A stretch of DNA of 45,371 nucleotides from Chitinophaga pinensis (GTDB lineage Bacteria; Bacteroidota; Bacteroidia; B-17B0; Aurantibacillaceae), in contig CAMCZO010000009.1 in the NCBI GenBank assembly GCA_945887955.1, positions 1 to 45,371 of the forward strand, written 5' to 3'. The position numbers were made by a program, and so were the translations under genes. Shown here piece by piece: positions 1 to 8,457 of this stretch; the first letter of the stretch is position 1, and the number at the start of each line of letters is the position of its first letter. The notes beneath the pieces were generated by a model. The model had not been told where the DNA came from, did no database searches, and saw only the letters and a program-made list of their open reading frames with translations.

Positions 1-683
1 CAAGTTTAGTATTACCTGCTAAACCAGCGGCAGTATATGTTTATTCGGTTCAGGGAACGAATGAAAATGGGTGTATTAATTTAAAAACGTATTCTCAATC
101 CGTTTTAGAATGCCCTGGTGTTTTTTCGGTTAGCCCAATTTCAACTTCGTTAACATGTTCGGATAGAGGACCCATCCTTGGAAATATTAAGTTGGATGAA
201 AATATAACATATCAAAATAAAGAAGTAAGTTATAACTGGAAACCAGCCAATTTATGTCCTACTAACGATTGTGCAAGCATAGAAAATTTAGCTGCAGGAA
301 AATACGGCTTAACTATAAAGTTAACCTACACAATTAGTCCATTATTAATTAGAACAGATTCTATTGTATTTGATTTAATTGAGGTAAAAGATATAGATGG
401 GCCATGTGGCATAAAAATATATAATGGAATAACGCCTAACGGTGATAAAATAAATGACACTTGGAAAATTGAAAATATTGCCGGATATCCAAATAACAAA
501 GTCATGATTTTTAGTCGTTGGGGTAAACAACTAGCAGAAATAAACGGTTATAATAATGATGATAAGGCTTGGCCTATTGGAGATCAAATTGACAAACTAA
601 TTTCGAGCACTTACTTTTATCTGATAGATTTGCAGGGTGATGGCAAAAAAATTGAAAAAGGTTGGATTGAAGTAATTAAATAG
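1..683 (+). CDS. T9SS type B sorting domain protein, 5'-truncated by window edge
   Basis: Only the C-terminal part of a secreted protein is present. The reading frame is open from base 3 with no stop, so the true start lies outside the window; the internal TTG at 192 is not a start. The last ~95 residues form a gliding-motility-associated / CHU_C type domain. Visible marks are a G-I-T-P-N-G-D-x-x-N-D motif, then V-M-I-F-S-R-W-G, and a closing strand ending W-I-E-V-I-K. In Bacteroidota this domain directs export through the type IX secretion system and surface attachment or release. The upstream residues contain spaced cysteines and look like an adhesin or PKD-type repeat region, but too little is visible to say what the protein binds. 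It converges on ung with a 32-base gap. Confidence 0.85.
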   Translation, partial: SLVLPAKPAAVYVYSVQGTNENGCINLKTYSQSVLECPGVFSVSPISTSLTCSDRGPILGNIKLDENITYQNKEVSYNWKPANLCPTNDCASIENLAAGKYGLTIKLTYTISPLLIRTDSIVFDLIEVKDIDGPCGIKIYNGITPNGDKINDTWKIENIAGYPNNKVMIFSRWGKQLAEINGYNNDDKAWPIGDQIDKLISSTYFYLIDLQGDGKKIEKGWIEVIK

Positions 684-715
684 GGAATATTAATTTGATT
701 TAGTTTAAATAATAA

Positions 716-1387
716 TTATAAATGCCAATTGATTGGGTGTATTCCGTTAGTAATCAAGTAATTATTTGTTTTACTAAAGTGTTGAGAACCAAAAAATGCT
801 CCTCGTGCCAATGGGGATGGATGAGCTGATGTTAAAACCAAATGCTTAGATTGATCTATTAATTTAGATTTAGAAATGGCAAAGTTGCCCCATAACAAAA
901 ATACTAAATTTGATTTTTGTTGACTTAAGCCTTGAATGACGCTATCGGTAAAGGGTTGCCAGCCAAAATTTTTGTGACTGCCAGGCAAATTGTGTTGAAC
1001 AGTTAATATAGAATTTAATAATAAAACACCTTGTTGCGCCCAATATTCTAAATTACCGGACATGGGAATATTAAAATTAGGTATATCGTTTTTTAACTCT
1101 TTAAAAATGTTTCTCAAGCTAGGGGGTAACTTTATACCTTCATTAACGGAGAAGCTTAAGCCTTGAGCTTGTCCATAATTATGGTAAGGATCTTGACCAA
1201 TTAGAATTACTTTAATGTGATTAATAGAACATAAATTAAATGCATTAAAAATTAAATGTTTAGGAGGATAAACTGTGGTTTTTTGATAAGCATTATTTAT
1301 ATGCTCATTAAGTTTAAAAAAATAAGGTTTTTCAAATTCAGGTTTAAAAAAATCTTGCCAATCTGTAGATAAATTTTCAAAATGCAT
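716..1387 (-). CDS. ung: uracil-DNA glycosylase (family 1)
   Basis: Removes uracil from DNA by cleaving the N-glycosidic bond, the first step of base-excision repair of deaminated cytosine or misincorporated dUMP. At 223 residues it has the full family length. The water-activating motif GQDPYH lies at residues 64-69 (Asp66 catalytic) and is followed by the uracil-pocket segment G-L-S-F-S-V. The DNA-intercalation motif H-P-S-P-L-A-R-G is near residue 190. An L-L-N-x-x-L-T-V segment typical of Ung lies between them. The ATG at 1387 gives the expected N-terminus. It is transcribed divergently from a small lipoprotein gene and convergently with the T9SS gene at the window edge. No repair partner adjoins it. 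The family assignment is secure. Confidence 0.97.
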   Translation of the reverse strand: MHFENLSTDWQDFFKPEFEKPYFFKLNEHINNAYQKTTVYPPKHLIFNAFNLCSINHIKVILIGQDPYHNYGQAQGLSFSVNEGIKLPPSLRNIFKELKNDIPNFNIPMSGNLEYWAQQGVLLLNSILTVQHNLPGSHKNFGWQPFTDSVIQGLSQQKSNLVFLLWGNFAISKSKLIDQSKHLVLTSAHPSPLARGAFFGSQHFSKTNNYLITNGIHPINWHL

Positions 1388-1422
1388 GTTAGAGTAAATA
1401 TATAAAATTAATGCAGATTTTT

Positions 1423-1451
1423 TTTGTAGTCAATTATTTTTATTAAATTTG
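1423..1451 (+). promoter_or_regulatory. candidate Bacteroidota promoter (TTTG-N17-TAAATTTG)
   Basis: TTTG at 1423-1426 is followed after 17 bases by TAAATTTG at 1444-1451, matching the phylum's -33 TTG / -7 TAnnTTTG pattern. It would start transcription about 10-12 bases before the ATG of the small lipoprotein gene at 1469. The match is by eye; in such AT-rich DNA chance hits occur. Confidence 0.45.
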
Positions 1452-1468
1452 ATGATATATTTATTTTT

Positions 1469-1588
1469 ATGAAAAAAATTATACCTCTAGTGATTATTTT
1501 TATTGTAGTTTTTACTTCTTGTAAAACGCATAAAAACTGCCCAGCTTATTCTAAAATAGAGAATAGTAATAAATCTATTATAAAATAA
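1469..1588 (+). CDS. small putative lipoprotein (39 aa)
   Basis: A 39-residue ORF beginning ATG-AAA-AAA. It encodes a short positive N-terminus, a hydrophobic stretch (residues 4-15) and a lipobox-like V-F-T-S-C with Cys18, followed by a short polar tail with a second cysteine in the motif K-N-C-P-A-Y-S. Tiny lipoproteins with a C-K-T/x-H-K-N-C-P-A-Y-type tail are, from memory, recurrent in Bacteroidota; no function is known to me. A good -33/-7 promoter match lies directly upstream, supporting a real gene rather than chance. It would be anchored in the inner or outer membrane after lipid modification of Cys18. The main doubt is its size. Confidence 0.6.
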   Translation: MKKIIPLVIIFIVVFTSCKTHKNCPAYSKIENSNKSIIK

Positions 1589-1707
1589 TTCAAAAGAATA
1601 TGCTTTAATTTATATTATTTTTTAATATTGTTATTTAACATAATGTTTATTATATATAATTAAATAATAGTTATTCTTAATGCTAAATATCATAACTTTA
1701 CTGCATC

Positions 1708-2793
1708 ATGGCAGGAAATTCATTTGGTAAATTATTTAAATTAAGCAGCTTCGGCGAAAGCCATGGAACAGCAATTGGCGGAACGATTGACGGCTGTCCG
1801 GCTGGATTAAAAATTGATTTAGATTATATTCAACAAGAATTAAATCGCCGAAAACCAGGACAATCTGATATTACAACTTCTCGAAACGAAAGTGATACTG
1901 TTGAATTTTTATCTGGCATTTTTAAGGGATTAACTACCGGAACGCCAATAGGATTTATTATTAAAAATAAAGATCATCAATCGAACGATTATGAAAATTT
2001 AAAAAATTCATATCGTCCCTCGCATGCAGATTATACTTATGAAAAAAAATATGGTCTAAGAGATTATCGTGGTGGCGGCAGAAGCAGTGCTCGCGAAACA
2101 GCCTGCAGAATAGTTGCTGGAGCGATAGCAAAATTAATTTTAAAAGAAAAAAATATAGTTATACATGCTTTTGTTAAACAAGTTGGAGATATTCAAGTAC
2201 CTGTAAATTACGACAAACTGGATTTATCAAAAACAGAAACAAACGTTATTCGCTGTCCCGACGAAATTATTGCAAAAAAAATGATTGAATACATTGAAAA
2301 AATAAAAACAGAAGGCGACAGTGTTGGAGGGATTATACAATGTGTTGTTAATAATGTTCCTCTTGGTTTAGGCGAACCTGTATTTGATAAATTAAATGCC
2401 GTTTTAGCTCATGCAATGCTTAGTATTAATGCAGTAAAAGGATTTGAATTGGGTAGTGGTTTTGATAGCGTTAAATATAAAGGGTCAGAATTAAATGATA
2501 TTTTTGCTATCGATAAAACATCTAATCAAATTATAACTACTAACAACAACAGTGGTGGTATTCAAGGTGGCATTAGTAATGGAATGCCTATTTATTTTAA
2601 TGTTGCCTTTAAACCAGTAGCCACAATTATGAAAGATCAACAAAGCATTAATAATCTTGGAGAGGAAGAACTTTTAAAGGCAAAAGGTCGTCACGATCCC
2701 TGTGTATTACCAAGAGCGGTTCCTATTGTTGAAAGCATGGCCGCATTAGTACTAGTTGATTTTTTAATGCGTTCTCAAAGTGATAAATTGTGA
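1708..2793 (+). CDS. aroC: chorismate synthase
   Basis: Converts 5-enolpyruvylshikimate-3-phosphate to chorismate, the last shikimate-pathway step, using reduced FMN. At 361 residues it is full length. Family marks are G-E-S-H-G (residues 16-20), the arginine-rich R-R-K-P-G-Q-S-D segment (48-55), [11 protein letters not shown] (122-132) and the C-terminal G-R-H-D-P-C-V motif. The M-A-G-N-S-F-G-x-x-F N-terminus fits the ATG at 1708. No other aro gene adjoins it. It ends convergent with the DUF6702 gene, with an AT-only inverted repeat spanning both stop codons. Confidence 0.98.
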   Translation: MAGNSFGKLFKLSSFGESHGTAIGGTIDGCPAGLKIDLDYIQQELNRRKPGQSDITTSRNESDTVEFLSGIFKGLTTGTPIGFIIKNKDHQSNDYENLKNSYRPSHADYTYEKKYGLRDYRGGGRSSARETACRIVAGAIAKLILKEKNIVIHAFVKQVGDIQVPVNYDKLDLSKTETNVIRCPDEIIAKKMIEYIEKIKTEGDSVGGIIQCVVNNVPLGLGEPVFDKLNAVLAHAMLSINAVKGFELGSGFDSVKYKGSELNDIFAIDKTSNQIITTNNNSGGIQGGISNGMPIYFNVAFKPVATIMKDQQSINNLGEEELLKAKGRHDPCVLPRAVPIVESMAALVLVDFLMRSQSDKL

Positions 2794-2827
2794 TAAAAAT
2801 TAAAAAACAAATACTAAATTTTTATCA
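2791..2827. terminator. possible bidirectional AT-rich terminator
   Basis: TGATAAAAATT (2791-2801) and AATTTTTATCA (2817-2827) are a perfect 11-base inverted repeat with a 15-base loop. It sits exactly at the convergent ends of aroC and the DUF6702 gene and includes the aroC stop. The stem has only one G:C pair near each outer end, so its strength as a terminator is uncertain. Confidence 0.35.
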
Positions 2828-3315
2828 GGATAAGTAAGTTTACTATTTTGAGATTTTTCATTAACATCAATTTTAACAATGTTTGTTTGATGCTTACTGA
2901 AATCATAAAGTATGGTGTTTTCAATTTCGATTCGCACAGGTTTATCACATTTATTAGATTCAAGATAAATCCAAATTACATCTTTATCAATTTCAAAACC
3001 GATGTATTGAAAGGTTTTAGCAGTTCCATTTAATTTTAGTTTTAAATGATTGTTCAAATAATCAAATAATAGTTGAGCAGTTTTAGTAGAATCTTTAATA
3101 TTTATTAAATCTATCGTTGAATGGTTCTTTTTCTTCAGGGTTGCTTCTAAATCGTTTACAAATAATTTAACCGAAGCTTGAACTGTTTCACTTTTTATAT
3201 TATATTTTAGCTCGCAAACACCTAAATAATATGGATGAGCAAAAGAAAAGACAATAAAAAATAAAAGTAAATATAGAGTCCTTTTAATAACTAAACTTTT
3301 AAAAATAAACATCAT
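2800..3315 (-). CDS. DUF6702 family secreted protein
   Basis: 171 residues. A hydrophobic signal segment (about residues 10-26) ends in F-S-F-A, after which the mature chain begins H-P-Y-Y-L-G-V. That start is characteristic of the Bacteroidota family now called DUF6702. The body is a small beta-rich domain (E-L-K-Y-N, K-L-F-V-N-D-L-E) with no catalytic motif I can see. It is divergent from the M1 peptidase gene at 3421. From memory, DUF6702 and M1 peptidase genes are often neighbours in the phylum, which suggests a shared envelope role, but its function is unknown. A TATATTTG -7 element (3320-3327) lies so close to the first ATG that translation may begin at the second ATG or with a very short leader. 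Confidence 0.8.
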   Translation of the reverse strand: MMFIFKSLVIKRTLYLLLFFIVFSFAHPYYLGVCELKYNIKSETVQASVKLFVNDLEATLKKKNHSTIDLINIKDSTKTAQLLFDYLNNHLKLKLNGTAKTFQYIGFEIDKDVIWIYLESNKCDKPVRIEIENTILYDFSKHQTNIVKIDVNEKSQNSKLTYPDKNLVFVF

Positions 3316-3319
3316 TACA

Positions 3320-3327
3320 CAAATATA
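3320..3327 (-). promoter_or_regulatory. possible -7 element before the DUF6702 gene
   Basis: Read on the minus strand this is TATATTTG, a full match to TAnnTTTG, five bases before the first ATG of the DUF6702 gene. No TTG lies at the expected -33 distance, so support is partial. Confidence 0.35.
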
Positions 3328-3420
3328 AAAAATATGTTTGTTGTTTTTTTATTAGTAATTTAATTACTTTTAGACTTACTATTTTAATCGTAAATTTATA
3401 CTTTATTAATTTAATTTATT

Positions 3421-5757
3421 ATGCGCTTTCAAACTCAACTATTAATTCTTTTTATTTTAAATTTTATAATTTTTAATACAAATTCTCAAAACATCCAAAA
3501 CAATCCTCTATCAAATCATGGCAATAAGTTTGAACAACTTGGAGGTATTTTACCTTCACCAAATGAATACAGAACTGCCTCAGGTGCACCTGGAGCTAAA
3601 TATTGGCAACAAAGAGCCGATTATGATATTGATGTGACTTTAGACGAAAAAAATTTAACCATCATTGGAACAGAAACAGTTACTTATCACAATAACGCTC
3701 CCGAAACATTAAATTATTTATGGCTTCAGCTAGATGAAAACGAACACAATCCCACTAGCGAAAGCAATTACTTTGATGAAAATAAACTAAATGACCCATT
3801 AACCGAAAAAGGTATTGCCTCTCTTACCAAAAATCATTTACAAGAATTGGGAGATAAAATTGACGGTGTTACGGATGAGTTTGGAAAAAAATTAAATTAT
3901 ATTATTAATCAAACTATGATGAGAATTGATCTTCCAAAACCTTTAGCTTCAAAAACAAAATTAAAATTTGTGATTAAATGGCATTACAAAATGATTAACC
4001 GAAGCGAGTTTGGTGGCCGTGGAGGCTATGAATATTTTCCTGAAGATGGAAATCACTTATTTACAATGACTCAGTGGTATCCAAGAATGTGTGTTTATAG
4101 TGATTTTCAAGGGTGGCAAAATAAACAATTTACTGGTCGCGGCGAATTTGCATTGGCTTTTGGGAATTTTAAAGTAAAAATGACAGTTCCTTCAGATCAC
4201 ATTATTTGCTCAACTGGTGAATGTCAAAATTACAAACAAGTATTAAATGCTGCTCAATTTGGACGTTGGCAAGCATCGCAAACTGCTAAAGAACCATTAG
4301 AAATAGCATTATTAGAAGATGCAAAAACTGCTGAAAAAACAAAAGCATCAGGTACTAAAACGTGGATTTTTAAAGCCGATAGCGTTCGTGATTTTGCATG
4401 GGGAAGTTCACGAAAATTTATTTGGGATGCAATGCCAGTTATTTGTGAAGGCAAACGAGTCATGTGTATGAGTTTTTATGCTAAAGAAGCCTATGCTTTG
4501 TACCGAAAATATTCAACAAAAGTAGTTGCACATACAATAAAAACTTACTCAAAATACACCATTCCATACCCCTACCCTGTTGCACAAAGTATAGAAGCAT
4601 CTAATGGTATGGAGTATCCCATGATTTGTTTTAATTTTGGACGAACCGAAAAAGACGGGACATATACAGAAGGAACTAAAAACGGGATGATTTTAGTAAT
4701 TATTCATGAAGTGGGACATAATTTTTTTCCTATGATTATTAATAGTGATGAGCGCCAATGGAGTTGGATGGATGAAGGATTAAATACATTTGTACAATAT
4801 CTTACTGAACGCGAATTTGACGAAAGATATCCATCTCAAAGAGGTCCTGCATATAAAATGACCGATTATATGCGATTACCAAAAAATCAACTTGAACCTA
4901 TTATGACCAATAGCGAAAACATTTACAATTTTGGGGCAAATGCTTATGGTAAACCTGCCACTGCATTAAATATATTGCGAGAAACAGTAATGGGAAGAGA
5001 ATTATTTGATTTTGCTTTCAAAAATTATTGTACCCGATGGGCTTTTAAACACCCCGAACCTGCAGACTTTTTTAGAAGCATGGAAGATGCAAGTGCAGTT
5101 GATTTAGATTGGTTTTGGAGAGGATGGTTTTTCGACATTGAACCTGTTGATGTTTCGATTGATACTGTAAAAGCATTTATTATTAATAAAGGAATTAAAG
5201 TTCCCATTAAAATTGATAGTATATCTAATTTCCCTAAACCTAAAGAAAGTGAATATATCACAACTAAAAGAAATAGAGAGAGTGGCCTTCGATCATTAGT
5301 TGACATAGATACCACACTAAGAGATTTTTATTATTATTATAAACCAAGTAATGAAATAACAAAAGAAGTAAAAAATCGTTATGAAAATTTAGAAGAACAA
5401 TCCGATTCTAGTTTTGCTAAATATAACAACCAATATATTTATGAAATAAAATTCAAAAATAAAGGGGGCCTAGTTACACCATTAATTATTCAATTTAATT
5501 ATGCTGATGGATCAAGCGACATAGAACGCATTAATGCTTATATCTGGCGAAAAAATGAAAAAGAGGTAACCAAAACTTTTTTAAAAACTAATAAAGTTAC
5601 ATCTATTTTGATTGATCCCTATCGTGAAACAGCCGATATTAATGAAAAAAATAATGTATGGAATATAAAATTAGAACCGAGTAAATTTGATGTATTTAAA
5701 TCTAAATCAAATAATGTAAGAGGTCAAAGTTCTGGAAAAAACCCTATGCAGAAGTAG
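3421..5757 (+). CDS. M1 family metallopeptidase (gluzincin), secreted
   Basis: A zinc aminopeptidase-like protein of 778 residues with an N-terminal signal peptide ending near S-Q at residue 23. The zinc site is complete: HEVGH at 429-433 and the third ligand Glu452 in M-D-E-G-L, at the canonical 18-residue spacing. The substrate-recognition motif G-A-M-E-N is replaced by G-M-E-Y-P around residue 396, as in a common Bacteroidota subgroup. The N-terminal part is the usual beta-sandwich; the C-terminal ~200 residues include another beta-rich domain ending in A-D-I-N-E-K-N-N. No T9SS tail is visible, so it is probably periplasmic or held at the outer membrane. It likely trims peptides for nutrition or envelope turnover; substrate unknown. 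It is divergent from DUF6702. Confidence 0.92.
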   Translation: MRFQTQLLILFILNFIIFNTNSQNIQNNPLSNHGNKFEQLGGILPSPNEYRTASGAPGAKYWQQRADYDIDVTLDEKNLTIIGTETVTYHNNAPETLNYLWLQLDENEHNPTSESNYFDENKLNDPLTEKGIASLTKNHLQELGDKIDGVTDEFGKKLNYIINQTMMRIDLPKPLASKTKLKFVIKWHYKMINRSEFGGRGGYEYFPEDGNHLFTMTQWYPRMCVYSDFQGWQNKQFTGRGEFALAFGNFKVKMTVPSDHIICSTGECQNYKQVLNAAQFGRWQASQTAKEPLEIALLEDAKTAEKTKASGTKTWIFKADSVRDFAWGSSRKFIWDAMPVICEGKRVMCMSFYAKEAYALYRKYSTKVVAHTIKTYSKYTIPYPYPVAQSIEASNGMEYPMICFNFGRTEKDGTYTEGTKNGMILVIIHEVGHNFFPMIINSDERQWSWMDEGLNTFVQYLTEREFDERYPSQRGPAYKMTDYMRLPKNQLEPIMTNSENIYNFGANAYGKPATALNILRETVMGRELFDFAFKNYCTRWAFKHPEPADFFRSMEDASAVDLDWFWRGWFFDIEPVDVSIDTVKAFIINKGIKVPIKIDSISNFPKPKESEYITTKRNRESGLRSLVDIDTTLRDFYYYYKPSNEITKEVKNRYENLEEQSDSSFAKYNNQYIYEIKFKNKGGLVTPLIIQFNYADGSSDIERINAYIWRKNEKEVTKTFLKTNKVTSILIDPYRETADINEKNNVWNIKLEPSKFDVFKSKSNNVRGQSSGKNPMQK

Positions 5758-5807
5758 GTTATGAAAAAAATTAAAGCAAATTATCAACTTTGTAATAATA
5801 TTTATTA

Positions 5808-6692
5808 ATGAGAAATAAAAAATTAATAGGAACTGGAGTTGCCATAGTTACTCCATTTAACAAAAACGGAAAAGTTGATGTTAATGCCTTAACTAAAATA
5901 GTAAAACATTTACATGAAGGTCAAGTTGATTACATTGTGGTGTTAGGAACAACAGGCGAAAGCGTAACTTTATCTGTAGAAGAAAAACAACTAGTTATAT
6001 CCACTGTAATCAAAGTAAATAATAATAAATTGCCATTGGTATTAGGGATTGGAGGAAACAATACATCTGAAGTAATCGATCAAATTAAAAAAACAAATCT
6101 AAGCCCTTTTGAAGCTATATTATCTGTGGCTCCCTATTATAATAAACCAAATCAAGAAGGTTATTACCTTCATTATAAAGCCATTTCAAAAGCTACTAAA
6201 AAAGATATTATTTTATATAATGTACCAGGAAGAACAGGAAGTAATGTGACTTGGGAAACACAAGTTAGAATTGCTAAAGATTTTAAAAATATTGTTGCCA
6301 CAAAAGAAGCTAGTGGAAATATAGAACAAATCATGAAGGTAATTAAACACAAGCCTGATGATTTTATGGTGATTAGTGGTGATGATAATCTTACCTTGCC
6401 TATTATTGCCGCTGGAGGAATAGGTGTTATCTCTGTTGTTGCACAAGCATTTCCAAAAGAATATAGTCAAATGGTTCGCTTTTGTTTAAAAGGAGATTTT
6501 ATAAAAGCTAAAAACATTCATTATAAAATAATGGATATTACAGATCAGTTATTTTTAGATGGTAATCCAGGAGGGATTAAATTTGCTCTTAGTTTATTAA
6601 AAAAGTGTGACTCTTATGTAAGATTACCATTAAGCGAACCAAACAAAAAAGTAAAAGATGAACTTAAGCGTTTAGTTAAAAATTATAAATAA
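5808..6692 (+). CDS. dapA: 4-hydroxy-tetrahydrodipicolinate synthase
   Basis: Condenses pyruvate with aspartate semialdehyde in the first committed step of lysine and meso-diaminopimelate synthesis. At 294 residues it has the family length and a complete TIM-barrel pattern. It shows G-T-T-G-E near residues 47-51, Y-N-V-P-G-R-T with the catalytic Tyr near 138, and the Schiff-base Lys166 in A-T-K-E-A-S-G-N. A glycine-rich S-G-D-D segment follows. It is first in a run of three plus-strand genes, with four bases to the next start. Upstream is a CAACTTTG that is one base off a -7 element. The family is secure; sister aldolases of this superfamily are a remote alternative. Confidence 0.95.
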   Translation: MRNKKLIGTGVAIVTPFNKNGKVDVNALTKIVKHLHEGQVDYIVVLGTTGESVTLSVEEKQLVISTVIKVNNNKLPLVLGIGGNNTSEVIDQIKKTNLSPFEAILSVAPYYNKPNQEGYYLHYKAISKATKKDIILYNVPGRTGSNVTWETQVRIAKDFKNIVATKEASGNIEQIMKVIKHKPDDFMVISGDDNLTLPIIAAGGIGVISVVAQAFPKEYSQMVRFCLKGDFIKAKNIHYKIMDITDQLFLDGNPGGIKFALSLLKKCDSYVRLPLSEPNKKVKDELKRLVKNYK

Positions 6693-6696
6693 TATT

Positions 6697-7203
6697 ATGA
6701 GCGATAAAGTTAAAATACTTGATACAAAACAAATTCAGCAAAAAATAAATCGATTAGCTTACCAAGTATACGAAAATAACTTTTTTGAAAAAGAATTATT
6801 AATTGTTGGTATTGATGGAAATGGTTATAAAGTGGCTAAATTATTGAAAGAAAAACTAATAAAAATATCAGAATTTAAAATAAACCTTGGGAAAATAATA
6901 CTTAATAAAGATAAACCTTGGGAGGGTAATCCTAAAATCGATTTTTCAGAAAAAAAATTTATAAATAAAACAATTATTTTAGTAGACGATGTATTAAATA
7001 GCGGTAAAACATTAATGTATGCCGTAAAATTATTTTTAGATTCACCAGTTAAAAAAATAAATACAGTCATTTTAGTTGACCGAAGTCATTCACGGTTCCC
7101 AGTAAAAGCAGATTTCGTAGGGCTAACATTAAGTACAACGTTGCAAGAACATATTGAAGTAGATTTTTCAGTTAAATCAAAAGAATCGGTTTACATTCTA
7201 TAA
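6697..7203 (+). CDS. PyrR-like phosphoribosyltransferase
   Basis: 168 residues with a type I phosphoribosyltransferase fold. The 13-residue PRPP-binding motif I-I-L-V-D-D-V-L-N-S-G-K-T spans 93-105. The segment after it, V-D-R-S-H-S-R-F-P-V-K-A-D-F-V-G, closely follows the V-D-R-G-H-R-E-L-P-I-R-x-D-x-V-G signature of PyrR, a bifunctional pyrimidine-operon attenuator and uracil phosphoribosyltransferase. Whether it binds RNA, as Bacillus PyrR does, cannot be told; no pyr genes adjoin it. It lies 4 bases after dapA and 2 bases before the phosphatase gene, so the three are probably co-transcribed. The fold is sure, the exact substrate (uracil or another base) is not. Confidence 0.8.
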   Translation: MSDKVKILDTKQIQQKINRLAYQVYENNFFEKELLIVGIDGNGYKVAKLLKEKLIKISEFKINLGKIILNKDKPWEGNPKIDFSEKKFINKTIILVDDVLNSGKTLMYAVKLFLDSPVKKINTVILVDRSHSRFPVKADFVGLTLSTTLQEHIEVDFSVKSKESVYIL

Positions 7204-7205
7204 TT

Positions 7206-8441
7206 TTGAGCATTTCAGACAAATCAATTAAGCAAAAAAAAGTTCAAGATTTAAAGTTAAAAGCTTTACTTGAGGTTACAAAAGCTATTAATAATAACTT
7301 TTCTACTTCACAACTTTTAGATTTATACAAAGAGATTTTAGAAAACAGATTAGGTATTGGCAAACTCGTATTATTTAGTTTTGATGAGGAATGGAAATGT
7401 ATTTTAAAATATGGTATATCAGCTGATCATAATCCAATCGAATTTGAAAGTGAATTATTATTAATTGAAGAAATAAAAACCATTGGCTTTAGTCAAGGCG
7501 AATTAAGTAAAAGCTTTGAAATTGTAATTCCTGTTTTTCATAAAAAAAAACCATTGGCATTTGTTTTATTAAGTGATGTAAATGAATCGAAATTAGAATT
7601 AAGTGCTGCAATAAAACATCTTCCATATATTCAAACACTTACCAATATTATTATAGTTGCAATAGAAAATAAAAAATTATACAAAGAGAATATTAATCAA
7701 GCTAAAATTAAAAAAGAACTTGATTTAGCACAGGATATGCAGAAAATGCTTTTTCCAAAAAACTTACCTAATACCGAAGCTATTCAAGTTGCAGCTTTAT
7801 ATTTGCCTCATCAAGAAGTTGGTGGCGATTATTATGATTTTATAAAATTAAATAATCACGAGTTTATTTTTTGTATTGCAGATGTAAGTGGAAAAGGTGT
7901 TGCCGCGGCATTACTCATGAGTAACATTCAAGCCACATTTCATAGCTTAATCAATTACACACATAATTTAAAAGACATTATAATTGAATTAAATAAACGT
8001 GTAATAAATAATACTAAAAACGAAAAGTTTGTTTCTTTATTTTTAGCAAAATTAAACATCAAAAGTCAACAACTTACATATATAAATGCTGGCCACAACT
8101 CCCCTATTCTATTTTACGAATCAAAATTTTTTGAGTTAACAAAAGGTTGTACAATTTTAGGAGTAAGAGAAAATTTATTAGACATTGAATTAGAGATATT
8201 AAATTACACCTCTGAATTTAGTTTATTATGTTATACTGATGGCTTAACAGATGCAAATAATAATAAAAATGAAAATATTTCTAGTTTAACACTTCAAGAC
8301 TTAATTTTCAAAAATAAAGAACTTAGCCCCGACGATTTCAATAAAAATTTAATTGAATTTGCTAAAGAATTTAAAGAAGAAAATGAATTTCCTGATGATA
8401 TTGCTTTACTAACAATAAAAGTAACTGACTTACATTTTTAA
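7206..8441 (+). CDS. SpoIIE/RsbU-type PP2C serine phosphatase with GAF-like sensor
   Basis: 411 residues. Residues 15-155 look like a GAF-type sensory domain, a short charged linker (157-180) looks helical, and residues 185-408 are a PPM/SpoIIE phosphatase. Metal ligands are visible in G-G-D-Y-Y-D-F (Asp208, Asp211), I-A-D-V-S-G-K-G (Asp226), C-Y-T-D-G-L-T-D and F-P-D-D-I-A-L-L. Such proteins dephosphorylate anti-sigma-factor antagonists in partner-switching pathways. No kinase or STAS partner lies nearby. The start is TTG at 7206: an in-frame stop lies a short way upstream, there is no ATG or GTG between, and the N-terminal L-K-L-K-A-L-L-E-V-T-K-A-I-N is family-like. It forms a tight run with dapA and the PyrR-like gene. 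Confidence 0.88.
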   Translation: MSISDKSIKQKKVQDLKLKALLEVTKAINNNFSTSQLLDLYKEILENRLGIGKLVLFSFDEEWKCILKYGISADHNPIEFESELLLIEEIKTIGFSQGELSKSFEIVIPVFHKKKPLAFVLLSDVNESKLELSAAIKHLPYIQTLTNIIIVAIENKKLYKENINQAKIKKELDLAQDMQKMLFPKNLPNTEAIQVAALYLPHQEVGGDYYDFIKLNNHEFIFCIADVSGKGVAAALLMSNIQATFHSLINYTHNLKDIIIELNKRVINNTKNEKFVSLFLAKLNIKSQQLTYINAGHNSPILFYESKFFELTKGCTILGVRENLLDIELEILNYTSEFSLLCYTDGLTDANNNKNENISSLTLQDLIFKNKELSPDDFNKNLIEFAKEFKEENEFPDDIALLTIKVTDLHF

Positions 8442-8457
8442 TGTAATTAAAATTAAA

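Larger units (their letters stand above)
1388..1707. other. intergenic region between ung and aroC
   Basis: This 320-base stretch holds one short lipoprotein ORF (1469-1588) with a plausible Bacteroidota promoter before it. From 1589 to 1707 it is very AT-rich, with a TAACTTTA that resembles a -7 element just before aroC but no matching TTG. I see no RNA gene in it. Confidence 0.5.

Noticed and set aside
192..194. TTG as start of the first plus-strand gene
   Set aside because: The frame is open back to base 3 and the upstream residues look coding; the gene is cut by the window edge.
8430..8446. TTACATT-TTT-AATGTAA hairpin at the end of the phosphatase gene
   Set aside because: Seven mostly A:T pairs with a 3-base loop and no T tract; too weak to call a terminator.
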